Shown here one piece after another: positions 27,001-42,000 of a DNA stretch of 64,000 nucleotides (position 1 is its first letter; each line of letters starts with the position of its first letter). A program made the position numbers and the translations under genes. Below the pieces are notes generated by a model. That model worked only from the letters and a program-made list of their open reading frames with translations, was not told the origin of the DNA and did not search any database. This DNA is from Aurelia coerulea. Taxonomy: Eukaryota; Cnidaria; Scyphozoa; Semaeostomeae; Ulmaridae. The stretch is taken from contig CM076949.1 in NCBI GenBank assembly GCA_039566865.1, forward strand, positions 7,541,501 to 7,605,500. The letters run 5' to 3'.

Positions 27001-30000
27001 CACAACGTTGTCGTTCTCGTAAGATTTGAAATAAACTTTTAATGATGCTTGGTCTATTTACTACGCTCGCTTCTGTAGCAGACGAAAGACGATGTCGAAA
27101 AGCTTGATCGGTAAACGAACTACTTAGAGTTGTAGCAATTTCCCACTCTTGGGCAACACATTTGCATTAAAATCAGCCAACAACGTCTCTAAAAAGCAGC
27201 AGAAAACAATTGATCAAATTTCTGCCACTTAGCTGTTCTACAACGATAATGAAACCAAGGGTTATTCGTCCAGAGCAACTGAAATGCGACATGCAGAAAC
27301 TGAAAGACAAGATGTTCATCCGTGGGAAATATACTTCTTGGTATCAAAATTCAATCCCAAGACAAGGTCATAATGAAAAATCTTCTGTGAAGAAAACTAC
27401 GCCTTCGTGTCAAGAAACCTATCCAAGAAATTGTTGCCAAACAAGCTTTTTCCTTTTTTAAAGCCCATCAAAACTAATCTACTTTCAACATTTTCCAACA
27501 ATTTTCAAATAGTTTATTCATTTCTGACCTAAACACAGGCATTTGGAAAGAAAATTGAAAACAATTGAAAATACGTGGGACAATTTGTTCTCCGTGAAAT
27601 CGAATTTTTTGGTAAAACGGCTACAACCTAGCAAAATCGAACGTAACTTAAACTTACTTAAACTCCTTTTTGCCAAGCACTTTTATATCTTTGCAGCAAA
27701 GTAGAATTTCTTGTGTAGTTAAAGGATGATTTTTGTACTTCTCGTCATCCATTTCAAGCTGCAAATGAAATATGATAAAATATCTCAGACTTTTGTGGGG
27801 GAGGAAGGTTGGGGGGGGGGGGCGTATTTCAGATTAGGATACAGACACAATGAAAACCATCCTTTGATGAAAACACGGGACGGTAAACTGCAGAGCACAT
27901 ACACATTGATTGTAGACAATCAATTTTAATGTAAAAAAGTAACTGTGTCCTGCAACTCGTATTATTGCGTAACTTGTTTGTGTCGAGTTAATTGTTTCCT
28001 TTTGTAGTATAGCCCTTTTTGCTGTGCTATGCTCTTTGTTTTCAAAGAGCTTATTGTATTGATAACGTACTGATGTAATGAGGCGCTACGATGCAAGGTG
28101 AGAGAAGAGACTTTGAATTTGCTTATGGATACAGTTGTGCAATTAATCTTTTTTAATATTGCTAATATAACGGACGCCAATGTATTTCAGTAAGTACTCT
28201 TGTACTACTCTCAGGATTATTTTCATCGTTTAAAGGGGCTGGATAAGAAACTGCCGGGGAAATTTAGGATTTAGCAGTTTTCTGATGAGCTAATTTATTG
28301 CAACTATTCAATTAAAATTCAAAATTAATGTCTCATCTTGGAGATTAGGCTTTGGACTTTCTTCTTATACACATTAGATCTCTATATGCTTTAGGATTGC
28401 TGTGATATAGCTGGATTTCCAACAAGTATCTCCGTTGATATTTCACCCAAAGATCGGCCTGTATCTAGATAACGATCTTTCCTTTTGAATTTAGCTAATT
28501 AAAAAGGAATTTCTCCATTCAAAGTGCGATATTTGATGCACAAACCATGGATTTGTTTACGTATTTCTTATCCAGCCCCTTTAACTAACCTTCGTTTGCA
28601 TTAGTTCTGTGTTGTTTCGTTTGCTTGTTTTGTTTTATGTCTGTTTATTTAGGCCTAACTCATTGTTTTTTATTTAAGCGAATTCGTAGTATCAAGAATG
28701 AAATATGGTCGATTTTACAAATCGTTGGACTGTTCATTTGCATTTGGCTGTCACATACTGAGATTCTAAAATCTTGCATACATGGCCTCTAAGAAATGGC
28801 AAGCATTGTTCGTCTAGATATTGGCCAAATCTTGCTGATGGAAAAATGGAAAAAGCAAGCATTTTCGAAGAGAGAAATGACAAAGAAGTAGCACAAATGA
28901 TCATAATTTGACAATATCTAGTCAAAGTCAACAGATAGAATGTGGTTGAAGACGTAATGTAAATGTATTCCAATAAAATAAGAAAGGGCTATGGACCTAT
29001 TAACCGGGACAATGAGGATCAGAAGGTCGAAAAGGGCAAAAAGGAAGAAAACAAAGAAAACAAAAGACAAGGAAAAGGAAAGAAAGGACAAGAAAAGGAA
29101 AAGCGGGAAAGAGCATGGAGGGGCCATGGGCACAAGTATATCATGAAATTTAAATATTTTGAAATAAGGAAAGAACATGGAGGGGAGGATAGGATGGTAT
29201 GGATCTGATCCTCTTCATTCTTCCCATCCATGAATGTATACACCCTCCAGCAAGGGCAAACTTTGTAAAGCAAAAGATTCACGTTTCCGAAAACACAAAG
29301 CGATTGGCCTTTCTGAAGGATAAATTTCACACGTATCTGAATGAACTCAATCAAATCAAAATAAACAGAGAGAGCAAATCATTATGATCGGTCGCGTTGA
29401 AGGCGTGAAATCTATTCTGGAGGTGAGGCTGCAAAATCACTTTGTCTTAAACAGAACTGTATCCTTTGTTTTACAAAATCCACTCTTGCTAAAGCTAGAG
29501 TGGTATCGCCCATTATGCCCATGTCGTCGCGAAGTTCTGAGTTAGATCCAGAAAGAGCAATTAATGAAAAAACCAAATAGCCAGATTATATCACCAACTA
29601 ATGGAGAAAAAGATCACAGAGTATTGATTTTTTACCTAAACTCTGTATACTGATTTTAGAAGATTTTAAAGAAGGGGGTAAAAACGTCGTTTTCCTCGAG
29701 CGTCGCCCATTATGGCCGCAGGAGAAGCAATGAACACTACTCTCCGGTAAAAAGTTTAATAGAAAAAACAGTTTTAATTATTGTTCTTCCTTTATCATTT
29801 GGTACTTTAGACACAAACATATCAATAAGAATTAACCTACACTTTGAGTTTTGCCAATTTAAATACATGCTTCGAATTGTTCGAAATCCTGCCTGATCTC
29901 TTGTGATGGACGGATGAGTTTTTGGCATAAGTTTCAAAAATGCAAATAGACTTAAAGAATGCTGCGTTTTTTGGGTTTCAATGATTTTCCAAGTCAGGAA

Positions 30001-33000
30001 GTAAGATTTTAACCCAAATTTGTGTTTTCTAAAATAAATGTTGGATTTTGATATTTTGAAGCGACTGGAAACTTCTCTGTCAAACTGATGGGCATAATGG
30101 GCGACGAAAATAGCAGTTAGCAGCACTCCGACTTCATGGCCTTAAATCTGAATCAGAAGTCACTTTGCTTTGGCTTTATTGTAGATTTCCTCTCTAGAGA
30201 CAGGACTTCTGAAAAATCAAAGCATATTCCAAAAATTTCAAACCACAAGGTGCCGAACGAACGAAAGAGAAGGAAGGAATGTAAATAGAGTCATGAAATT
30301 TGCAATACTTGAAAGAATCAGTTAGAGATATGCACAAACTATCTCGTTGGGTTTCAATGCAAATGAACTGAAACTTCAGTGATGGTCAATCATGATAAAA
30401 CAGATGTCAGCGAAGATTTTCCGCGCAATTACAATTTTATTACTAGTCGTCAGTCCCCTGAAATTTAATTTCTCTTGCTAGCCGGCCATAATGGGCGACC
30501 GGCCATAATGGGCGACGCTAGTCTAGCTGTATTTTTGAATCAGATAAACTGAAAACTTATGTCAGACTGGAATTGTGACTTGGTAAATAGCAGATTTTGA
30601 CAACGTTAGCGATAGGAAATAACTCCGCAACATTTGGATAAACGGGGGGGGGGGGAAAAACCAAAGCTGAATTCACATTTGAAACGATACCGTGGTCTGA
30701 TGCAATACAGGACGGCGTGATTAACTTCAAGTAATTCAACTTTGTGGCTTGGCAGTGCGTTGCCACGCTTTCCCTGTTACCTGGAATACGTCGAGACCAA
30801 TGTTCAAGTGTGAACTCAGCATGAAGGACAGTTCCGGTGTTGGTATCATTGACGACATAATGAAAGATCGTACTGTTATGAATGATGCATCGTAGTTATT
30901 GTCAACTTTTTGGTCTCTTCTCTGGAAAATGATGCATTACAATCTGGGACAACTGCGTAGTGATGTCATTAAGCACAATATCATAGTCATGTTCAGAGCG
31001 TTCTAACATCATGTTGAATGCAAACGAGACTGCTTATCGTGTACTCGTGCAAAATGACAACGAGATTTGGTCTAACTTGCAAAAAATGTTTAACAAATTG
31101 ACTGCTATTGCAGATGTCAAAATATGGAAAAAATTTACAACTGTTCTTCAGCAGTTGGTAAGGTTATTACCAACATTCGAAACATTCGAAAAGAACGTTA
31201 AAGCATACCTGATTGGTAGTTGACAGCATCTCAATGGGAGCATCAGAAGCAATGAACTCTGAAACTTTGTTTGATGTGAACAATATATAATTTCCATCTT
31301 CATAACCTTCTCTTTGGCGTTTATGTTTCTACGTAGGAGAAAAAAGTTTTCATATGAGAGTAAAGTTTATCAATTGGTTTGACAGATAAACAGCTTTCAG
31401 GTGACTGTAATAAGATGGTGGCATGGTGACATTTTTGCAATTGCTGTTGTAATCTGTCATTGAAAGATAGAATAATGAAGCGATGTTACATTTAGATTGC
31501 ATCTACGACACTCGAAAGCTAAAGGCTAAACAAGAAGTCAACACTGACCATTCATCGACACATTACTTTAACGAATTCAAAAATCGGCCGCTGCGACAGA
31601 TTTTTCAACTCAATTTGTGGAAGATAACAGTAAGTTCTTCAATTCTAACGAAGTATTTCAATTGTATTGTTTGGGGAGATCACCTTCTGTTGGGTGATAC
31701 TGGCAGTGACATGAGACAACAATAAATACAGACCTGTTATGTGAACGTTGCTCAATCCTTGGCCGTTGGCGTCAGAATTTTCGTAATTTACAACAAAATG
31801 TCCATGCTTTAATACTAAAAAGGCTTCTTAATCGTGTCTCTATCTCTAGGTGGCAAACACCAAATCGTAATCTGAGTATCATAAAGTATGAAAAACTTTT
31901 CTCACGAAAACGATGTCCAATATGCTAAAACACCATTTATCTAGGGAATATTACTCATAAATGCCGATAAAATGACATCTTGGCCTTGATAAGATTTGCA
32001 GTGACGTGATTAGTAGCGGTAGTAAATGAAGATTCTTGAATTCATTGCCTACAAAGTACTATTTTGTCACAGTATTTCGGACCATCGATATTGCGAATCA
32101 GAAACCCAGACCTGACAGCATATGCGTAATGTGTTGAGCGTTGGGGACTCTGGAGGGGGATCAGTAGCGGTAGCAACTGCTGTCGTTGTTCTCTCGTCTG
32201 GGGTTCCTATTGCTCAGCATCATACTACTATGCTGGCCTGACATCCAATGTGAAACGGATTCTAGCATTTATCAGTAATTAATCGTATTTGTAGCTTTTT
32301 GTAGTTGTTGACTTAGTTGCTTTTTTTGCATGTCTTTATGTTAATGGCCACGGGGTAGTCATTGTTTTTTACTCCTCGTGGTCCCGTCCCTGTTGTAGTG
32401 TTGTATAGTTTGTAAAGTAATTAGAAAGCATAGTAGGATGTAGATGTAACATGTATTGTATCATTTTAAATGATTATAAAAAAAAACTTTGTCACACACG
32501 ATAATCAAGATCAAATACATTAACTATACCGTACATAACTAGATTCATGATCAAAGAAAACTCACCTCTGGTTTGAAAATATCGATTTTCTGTTTCTTCT
32601 GTTCTTCAACGTCTTTAAAAACGTGTTTCATATCCAATAGTTTTGGATCTAATTTGGTTGGAGCAAGAAATTCCTGAGAAAAAAGAATAACGCTTCACAA
32701 ATTTGGAAAGAGAAAAATCTTGGGGCTCATATAAAATAAACATCTTCCATACCTATTCATTTCTAAATTGTTTCAATCTCTGAGATTTTGCTGTGACTTT
32801 TCACTTACTCATTTTTGATGTTCCAAAAACAGGTCCAATAAGTTCTTAGTGCTTCTGGTGGACAATTAAGACAGATGACATGTCATGCGACTTAATCAAT
32901 TTTGGCTCGAAAATCAGTCTTCATGGTCTTCATCAGTTGATGAGTTGGGGTAAATGAAGCCATATCAAAACATAGCATTGCACAGGGATTTCGAGACTTC

Positions 33001-36000
33001 ATTTAAATGTTTATTTTTCGAAATTAATCCATTTTCAAAGCTTGGAAGCTGTTCAAATCATTTTAGCACTTTCACTGATAAATGTGCGAGCATTGAAAAG
33101 GAACGTCGACTTGAGAAACAAGGAGCAACTTACAATGGTCAGCGTTTGCGGCGCTGTTTACAAAAATATGTTGAGAAGGCAAATTTTTCACAGCTTTCTC
33201 GGGCAAAATGTATGGTTCACTTTCAAGAATAGCCTGTTCGTGCAATCATTTCATTGGTTTTGTTTCAACTGACAATTAGTACAAGTTCTTTCCTTCTCAC
33301 TTTCATGAGATGGAATATAAGTGAGCGATTCTATGCAAATTCTTGCAAACTTCCTTGAGAAACCTTTGGGAATTTTCTCCAAATTGAACCTGAAATAAAA
33401 TTGCATCGTGTTGTGACGTCATGCCCTCTGGACGAATGTCAGATTTTGCATTGAAGTGATCTTTTTTCCTTTGGAGTACTGTTTCCACAACATCATAAGT
33501 TGTAGTAATATTGTTTAAAACTCTCAGATGGCCTTTTCATTATCATTCAGAGAGGTAATTAATCTCACGTTTGCTTCATTTACTAGCATTACTTAAGATC
33601 TTTACTGACCTGGCATACGACGAATATTTCAGCCGATTCATTTCTTGAGGCCTGAAGAAGACAAAATAATACTAAAGCTAGCCGTTAATATAGTTAAGTG
33701 AGTGCTTTGAAGAGTAAATCCTCCAAGTTTAAAGCAATGCAAAATATGACAAATTTGGACATTTCAAGAGAGCTTCATAGTATGACGACTACAGCAGTCA
33801 TTACAAGTCACTATTTTCTGACTGACGTTTCAAAAACGAGGCAATAAAAGAATCCCGCCAATCCCATTGGCTAATCGCACATTTCCCGCGGTTTTTCCGT
33901 AGCCTTGTATAATGCGATACAAGGATGCGTTTTTGTCACCACAACAGCAACTGATTTAGGCCTGTGAGATTTACAATGAACTCAAGCGACATAACAGTTA
34001 CAAAATGCGTTTGACTAAACGATATAAGACAAAATTAGAAGCTATCAGGTAATAAAACTCATACTAAACGGTTTTGCAGTTGTACAGGAAAATATAAAGC
34101 CCTCGGTCTTATTGCACAGACCTCGCAAGCTCGGTCTGTACTTTTAAGACCTCGGGCTTTATATCTTCCTGAACAACACAAAAACCGGTTAGTACGCGCA
34201 TAATATAATATTGGTCTCAATTCAAGTATCAAAGTGCAATTAAAGAGACAATAGATCAATGTTGCTCATAGTTTTAAAGTTAGTTTTAAAGTTCTTGCAG
34301 ACTTCGTGTCTTTCTACTTTTGGATGGTACCTCGTGATGCCTTGTTTTCGTTGGCCATACCGATATATAAAAACATATATTTTTGAAGGGAAACAGTCGC
34401 AACTGATGTTTCTGATTTTCTGGTTACTACATCGATCCACTGCGACCAGTTGAATTGTTAATAATAAGTGACAGCATCAAATTCCTAATATGTTCTTGGA
34501 GAAAAACATATTTCTCGACGAATTTCGGAACGAACCAGCAAAACTTGAACTGCCCACGCAAACTTTTGGCCAATGGAAGGTCTCATCTTCCATAAAAACC
34601 GTCACATGCTAAAGCTAATTCAAAAATTTCAAACCAAAAACATCCCAATTTAGAAACAGCAAGATAATGCAACCATTAGTTCAGTTTGAATGCCAATCTT
34701 AGCTCAGCCCCTGAGTCAACTATTTAACTTGTCTTTATCTTCAGGCCTGTTCCCTGACAGTTGGAAGATAGCAAGGGTTGCACCAGTCTTTAAGAATGGT
34801 CCTACCGATGAAAGCTCTAATTATCGCCCAATTTCTGTCCTACCGGTTGCCTCTCGCCTCTTTGAGAAACTAATTTATGACCAGCTGTACAATTACCTGG
34901 ATTCCAACAAACTTGTTTTTGGAAAACAATCAGCATACAGACGGTTGCATTCTCGTCTGGCATGTTTGCTTAAATGCACAAATGATTGGTACTTGAATTT
35001 AGAGGGTGGTAAATATACAGCAGTTACCTTTGTAGATCTCAAAAAGGCTTTCGACACTGTAAATCATGAAATATTATTGCAAAAACTAGAGCTATATGGT
35101 ATTCATAATAAAGAACTGAAATGGTTCCGCTCTTATTTAACTAATAGAAAACAGTGCTGTAAGGTTAATGGGAAGCTTTCAAATATCGAATCTATAACCT
35201 GTGGAGTACCGCAAGGGTCCTGTCTAGGGCCTCTGCTATTTATCATATATATATCAATGACCTTCATCTACATATGAAACATTGTGACGTTAATATGTAT
35301 GCTGACGACACAAGCCTTATGTTTGCGTCGGATTCAGTTACACATATTAACGATTGCGTCAACGATGACTTGGGTAACTTGAAATCTTGGCTACAAGGTA
35401 ATAAATTATCCCTTAATGTTGCTAAAACACAAAGTCTTGTTGTTGGCAGCAGAAAGCGACTGAAAGATATGAGTGATGATAGAGTAGCAAAGCCCACTTT
35501 CATGGTGGGTGAGGAGAATGTTGCCCTCGTAGAAAATATAAAATACCTTGGGGTAATTGTTGATAAACATTTGAGCTGGGACAAGCAAATTTCAGCAGTG
35601 ACGAAAAAGGTTTCACGAGGATTAGGGATGCTACGTTTCTCCAAAAAGTATTTACCCATTGTTACTGTACAGAAAATGTACAGAAGTTTAGTGGAACCCT
35701 AACTCAGATATAGCTGCCCGGTGTGGGGAGTTTCTGGCATCAATGCTATAAATAGGTTGCAAAAACTCCAAAATAGGGCGGCAAGAATAGTCACAAACAG
35801 TGCTTATGATGCTTCAGCTCTACCCATCATTAGAAAACTTGGTTGGCCCACCATCAACGAGCTTATCAATTCAGAAACTTTAAAAATGGTGTACAAGTCG
35901 GTAAATGACCTAGCTCCCACTTACCTAACAGAAATGTTCGTCAGGCTATCCGATTCATGTAAGAGAGAACTGCGCAATACCAAAACAGATTTGGCCGTTC

Positions 36001-39000
36001 CTCATCGCAAATCGGCCTTCGGACAAAAGAGCTTCTCGTATAAGGGTGCTAAATTGTGGAACGATCTTTCCATTGAAATCAAATCATCAAAAACTTATGA
36101 AACATTCAAAAAAAGAATCAGCAATACCAACAGCGAATGCTGATTCTCTCTTTCATGCATTACTTTTAATTTGTTAATTAGATTGTTTTGTAAATAAGAT
36201 TATTTAATTTTGTATGCTTTTCTTTTAATTTAGTTATTGTATGTATTTGCACGGCCCACTGTAAATCAGTCCTTTGACTGACGTGGCTACCGTGCCTAAA
36301 GAAGATAAAATCAAATCAAATCAAATCAAATTTGAAACAGTTACTTTAAAAAATGAAAGTTGAGTGAATCTGTACCTGTGGTTTCGTGGCATGTACTTTT
36401 CGAAACAGAGCTTGAAAAACGGTCAACAAAGCTGCATAATCCTTGGATCTGAAAACCTGTTGATAGAACGTTTGAAAAACTTGACACTATTTCGTATCAT
36501 CTTGTTCCTGTTTCACTGCAAGAAGATAAAACGTATGTTTATGCTAAAGATAAAGGATTGATTGATATCTAAAAACACAGAATTATCTTGCTTTCTAAAT
36601 CAGTTTACCCCAAGGGCCTAACAAAAAAAAGAGGTTTTCGTGGTCTTAAAAGTATTCACAATTTAATAACAATGAGAAATCGAGTTTATTTGACAAATAC
36701 CACTTATAGTTATGAGCAGATTTTGCACGGCTCCGTAGATCCATCATTAAAACAGTTGCAAGTTTAGACAGATTCTAGACGAAAATGCCCTTTGATGCTC
36801 AAGAACTAGAACAGGATTGAAACTAAAGTTTTTGTCACTCATATATAAGCAAAGCAATATTTCATTATCAATAGGCCAGAAAAGACTCTGAGAGTAAACC
36901 GATAATTTTGGCTTTCATACGGTAGACTAGACTTATGACGATGAGTCCCTTGTATCCCTGCGGTACCTTGCTCACAGGGACTCATAATGAAACAGTTAAA
37001 AACCTGACCCTATCTTCTGCATTCGATTGATCGAATCTGGATCGAACGACTGCTTCGGCTCTGTTCAACGGTCACTCCTTAGAAAGGAAATGCGACTGAA
37101 ACCACGGTAAGCAGACACTTAATCAACAAAACTTGGTATTCATCTGAAGAAGAAAGTTCACTTTACCTGGTGAGTGCAAAATAAGTCTTTTAATGCTGCA
37201 ATTTCCATGTTTTTAAGACCGAGAAAAACCAGAGAAATCTTCAAGTAACTGCTGCAGCAACTTCCTTCAAATTTAGTAAACTGCGTCAATCGAATTGAAG
37301 GTTCGAAACTGATTGTTCTTTGCTAAATCTCGCAATCTGATTGGTATGCTAGGAATCCCAGCATATTAGGCCTAAATAGGGTCAACTTTTTCAGAGTAAT
37401 ATTATGAGTCTCTGTTGACTGAAGCGCCATCAAGAAGTCAAAGAGCACAGAGAAACAAGAGACTCATCGTCATAAGTCTAACGGTAGACATACTCAAATG
37501 AGGAGCATCTTAGTCTTACCTTAGTGATAAACGAACCACCTTTCTTTAAAAATTCACAAGCAAGCTTCAGAGCTGACAGTGTAAGTTGAGCTACAAAGAA
37601 AGGGCACTGAGCTAAATACTGTATATTTATGAAAAGTACAACATTCTTCTAATTTTTCAATCATGAATCGAAAATAATTCCCTGGTTATCGAAGGATGAG
37701 GCAAGCGACGACAATCATTGTAAATTCATTCATCATTCATCAGAAAGACGTAAACATGTTTGACAAATCCAGTTGAAAAATATTAGACAAATCCAGTTTT
37801 AATTAAGATAGACAAATCCAGGTTCAATTAAGACATGATCAACAGGACGTTTCGAACCATACTTGGTTCATCTTCAGCGAATAATTAAGCGTTAAACGGC
37901 AATCTATACCCTAAGACAAACAAGTAATTGAAGGTAAACAAGCGTGAGTTACATTTCCTACGCGAAAGGGAACCCGGGGCCTAAGTCGCAAGTGAATAAA
38001 ATAAGGCACTATCAAAAAAGAACTAAGGGGATAGATGACTGCTGGGAATTGAGTTCAGGCCGATCTCGTAAAATCAAAAGGCTTTCGTGAATAAGCAAAA
38101 ATTCCCTGGTTGATAGAAAATTTTTCCGAATGAAAAATAATTCGAAAATTGAGCAGGGAAGAGTTCAAAGAGTCTGATATTCAATGATATGCATGAAAGA
38201 GGATGCATACATTGAATCCTCAAAGAAGTTTCTGGGGGGCTTACTTTTAAAATTGAATTTTTGAATGAGGGCTTTTTCTTAGTGGAGGCATATTCAAACG
38301 GGGGTTTATTCAAAAGTGGGGCTTACTTAAGGATTTATGGCAATACTTTTGCATACCTTGAGTAAATGCATCTTGTACCCAAGCAGAACCAACATTTGGC
38401 GCACCATCATTCAGAACACAATCTGCTTTCCATGTTTTTAGTTCTTTCTTGAGATGCTGAAATGGTTAAAATGGAGTTTACTACAGTGTTTTGACTGACT
38501 TCAATTTGCAACAAATCAGTCGAGCCAAATGATACACTTACGCATATTTCCACAAGCAGACTGTTATATATGTTTAAGAAGAATGTTTGACCCTTTAACT
38601 TATAAGCCAGGGACAGTATGAAACAGTAACAGGCCAATGGCATGCCAAAGGAAATATCATCTAAAGTTTTTACCTGTCTGCATGTTTCTGTTGTAATATC
38701 TGCACAAAATGTTGTCACATTTTTTATACTTTTGATTGGCACAAGATCAACACCTATGAGAGAAAACAAGAGGTTTTTGTGTGAAAATCTTTAAACAAAG
38801 TAAAGCATGCGCTGCAGTATGGAAAGTACAGGCCTACAGTACAGGTCTTGCTCACCTTACTACGAGAAGGATTGTCAAGAATTCTTTGCTATCAACTGAA
38901 CTGAAAGAAGTATTAAGAATTCTCTAGACTTCTTCACATCTATGAAAATTCTTAGATAATATGAAAGGCTGTTGTAATGTTCTAATGTTGTTTTGTATTT

Positions 39001-42000
39001 TTTGTTTTAAAATGGAATTTGTACACATGTTGGAATTTTAAAATGAAAACCTGAACTTGAGACTATAAAAAATTTAACAGGAACTGTCCTGCCTAGCACA
39101 GCACAGTATCTTTTATATTTGCAGGCAAAAGAACAAGATTGAATTCATAAAAGTATTCAGAAATCTGATGATCAGCAGATTCATTTATGCTTACCAACGA
39201 TAACACTTGATAAAGGCATATGGTTTGAAGCAACTTGAAGCCTGTTGAAAAGGTTTCAAAATAAATAATGACCAGTATTGATTTCAAAATATCAATATAT
39301 ATCAAATCTTAAATATTATATTGCAACTAAAATGAAAATGAAAAAGTTTAAAAGTCTAAATATCATAATCACAAACACTTCTTTCAAAAGGTAATTTTAG
39401 GATACTCTTAAATGTACAAAAGAAGAAAACAGTAGGAAGTTATAATATTTACTGTATGTACCCCTTGCTCACAAAAACCCCCTCCAGCATTAACTAATAT
39501 TGTCATAAATTCATAGATCTGCTTCCAGCATGTTGAGCCTAAAATTGTCAATAGCATCTTCCTGTATTTTCCTGAGAGGGTCTCTAGATTCCCTCACACA
39601 CAATAGTGCACCTCTGACAATTTCAAAAGGAAGTTTATTCTTATCCATGTCATTGTCACACCATACTGATCATTCTGCTAGCTTGCTTGCTAAATTCTTC
39701 ACAAAAAGATCATACCATCTAGGTGTAAAAGCATCATGTTCATCTTCTATCATATGTTGTAAATGCTCTTTCTTCTCATTCTTGTATTCAGTTCCTTTAT
39801 TTTTTTAAATTCCACTACATACAAATTCATAACTACAAATATATTTTACTCAAAATCAAATAACAACAAACTTTACAATATCAACGAAATACAATTCAAA
39901 AGTACAATACAATTTAGATTTGCAGAAGGCGTTTGATACAGTGAATCAAAACTACGATCTTACTCTTGTTATCTCAATGTTACCTGTGGGGTTTATATTT
40001 GCAGATGATACTAATATCTATTGTGAATCTGAAAGTCTTGATCAGCTTCAAACACACAGAAGAAAAATACAATATGGTCTTCGATCAGTTCGTTACTTTG
40101 GAGCTAAGTGCTGGAATGACATTCCCATGGATATAAAAAAATCACCCTCTGCTATTAGTTTTCGTTGTAAACTCAAAGCTTTCCTCTTTGAAAATAAAAA
40201 TCACCATCCGCCCTAGTCATTTAATCTCGCTGAAAGTATATAATCTCGATCAAATGTAAATGAAATTCTATTAAAACAGGGGGTGCTCTCTCCTCGAATT
40301 ACAGAAAAGAAACTGCCAAAGATAATGAAGATGCAAGAAAAACTAAACAGAACAGGAATTGTATGCAGGGGAATTTCTTAAGGAGGAGCTCTCTCAGTAT
40401 AGCCTAAATGTAATGATTTTGAAGACCTGGTGCCATAATATTAGCAATTATTAGACAAATATATAAAATACTCAATCAATACTGCTATAATACAGTAGAA
40501 TTTAGACTTTAGTTTCTTCTATAAACTTGACTGCCTTCAATAGACAATACCAGAAAAGATGGCGTAGGGGGGCAACTGACCATGATTTGCACTTTAATGA
40601 TTAGATTTCTATAAATCAGTGATTGATTCCATTGTAGAGTGCATTGCATCTTAGTCAAATGCCCCCTGACGCCATCTTTTACGGAATCTTGATTAATACA
40701 TTAAACTGCAATCCCAATATTTCCCAGAATAGACCTTTTAGCTATTCTACAAAAGAACTGGACTTGCGCCAAGTCTACTCCTCTGACAAGTCCACAAAAG
40801 AACCTGAATCGAGCATTATTTGTATACAGTTTTATCTGCAAGGTGTGGTGGAGTGGCATCAGAGCTTCTATCACTATTGTGCACATTCAAAAATTCTACA
40901 AATTGTAGTAAAATATCATTTGATTCTGATTCTTTTCAGAATAGCTAAAAGGTCTATTGACCCTTGCAATCCTTAAGCCTGGTTTCCATTAAATCGCAAA
41001 GTGTCGCAAGTGTCGCATGTGTCGCAGAATTTTGGTTCTGCAACACATTGCGAGGAATGGAAACTGCTGTACTAAAATGCTGCGACCGTCTGCGACACTC
41101 TGCGATCGGTCTTGCAGAGATAGAAAATTTTCTATCTCTGCGACACTTTGTGACACTCTGCGATCAATGGAAACACCTGTCCTAAAGTTCTGCGACCAAT
41201 TGCGATCCCAGAACAAAAGAGTCTCGTGATGTTGATCTGTTTCCAAAATTCCCGCCTTATTGTCTTTGAAACATGGCACCGAAATTCTGCAACACTCTGC
41301 GACCAATGGAAACGTCCCGTCGCAGAGAGTCGCAGAGTTCAGCAAACCAAAATTCTGCAACACTCTGCGACACTTGCGACACTTTGCGATTTAATGGAAA
41401 CCAGGCTTTAATCATCACATACTTCTTTTCATGGTATCCCCATACTCTTTATAGTTTAGTTTAATGTAAACATTCAAATTATCTTTCAAAAGCCATTTGT
41501 ATCATCAAAAGCCATTTGTATCATATTTGAATAAGTAGACAACAACAACAACAATTACTCACCATCCACCAGGAGCAGCACAAAGATCTATCAAGACCCT
41601 TGATTTGGTGAGAAAATTAAACTTTCTGTTGAGTTGAATTAACTTGAATGCTGATCTTGCTCTGTATCCTGTGAAAAAGAAATAAAAAATGAATTTATTT
41701 AAAAAACGGTGTCTGGGCACAAATTTTCATGAAAAAATAGGAAAAACAACAACGCTCTTTAGTGACAAAAATATAGCCATACAAAGCAATCCAAAATGAG
41801 AGAAGGGGAGATTCTCTGCGCATTCTGCAAAATCTGGACACAGTTGAGAAAATAATGAACCGTACTTTTTTCATCGTCAGAATCACACAGACAGAACAAA
41901 CAACATTTTGGGGCTATTCTAATGTCCTGTTCAATTCCTATGCTGACCATCCCCCCCCCCCCCCGGGCAGCCCAGGGGTCAACAAAAATTACCTGCAAAA

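Noticed and set aside
29010..29208. Lysine/glutamate-rich protein from the purine tract
   Set aside because: Composition bias alone produces the open frame. FTSJ3 exons 10 and 11 join in phase without it.
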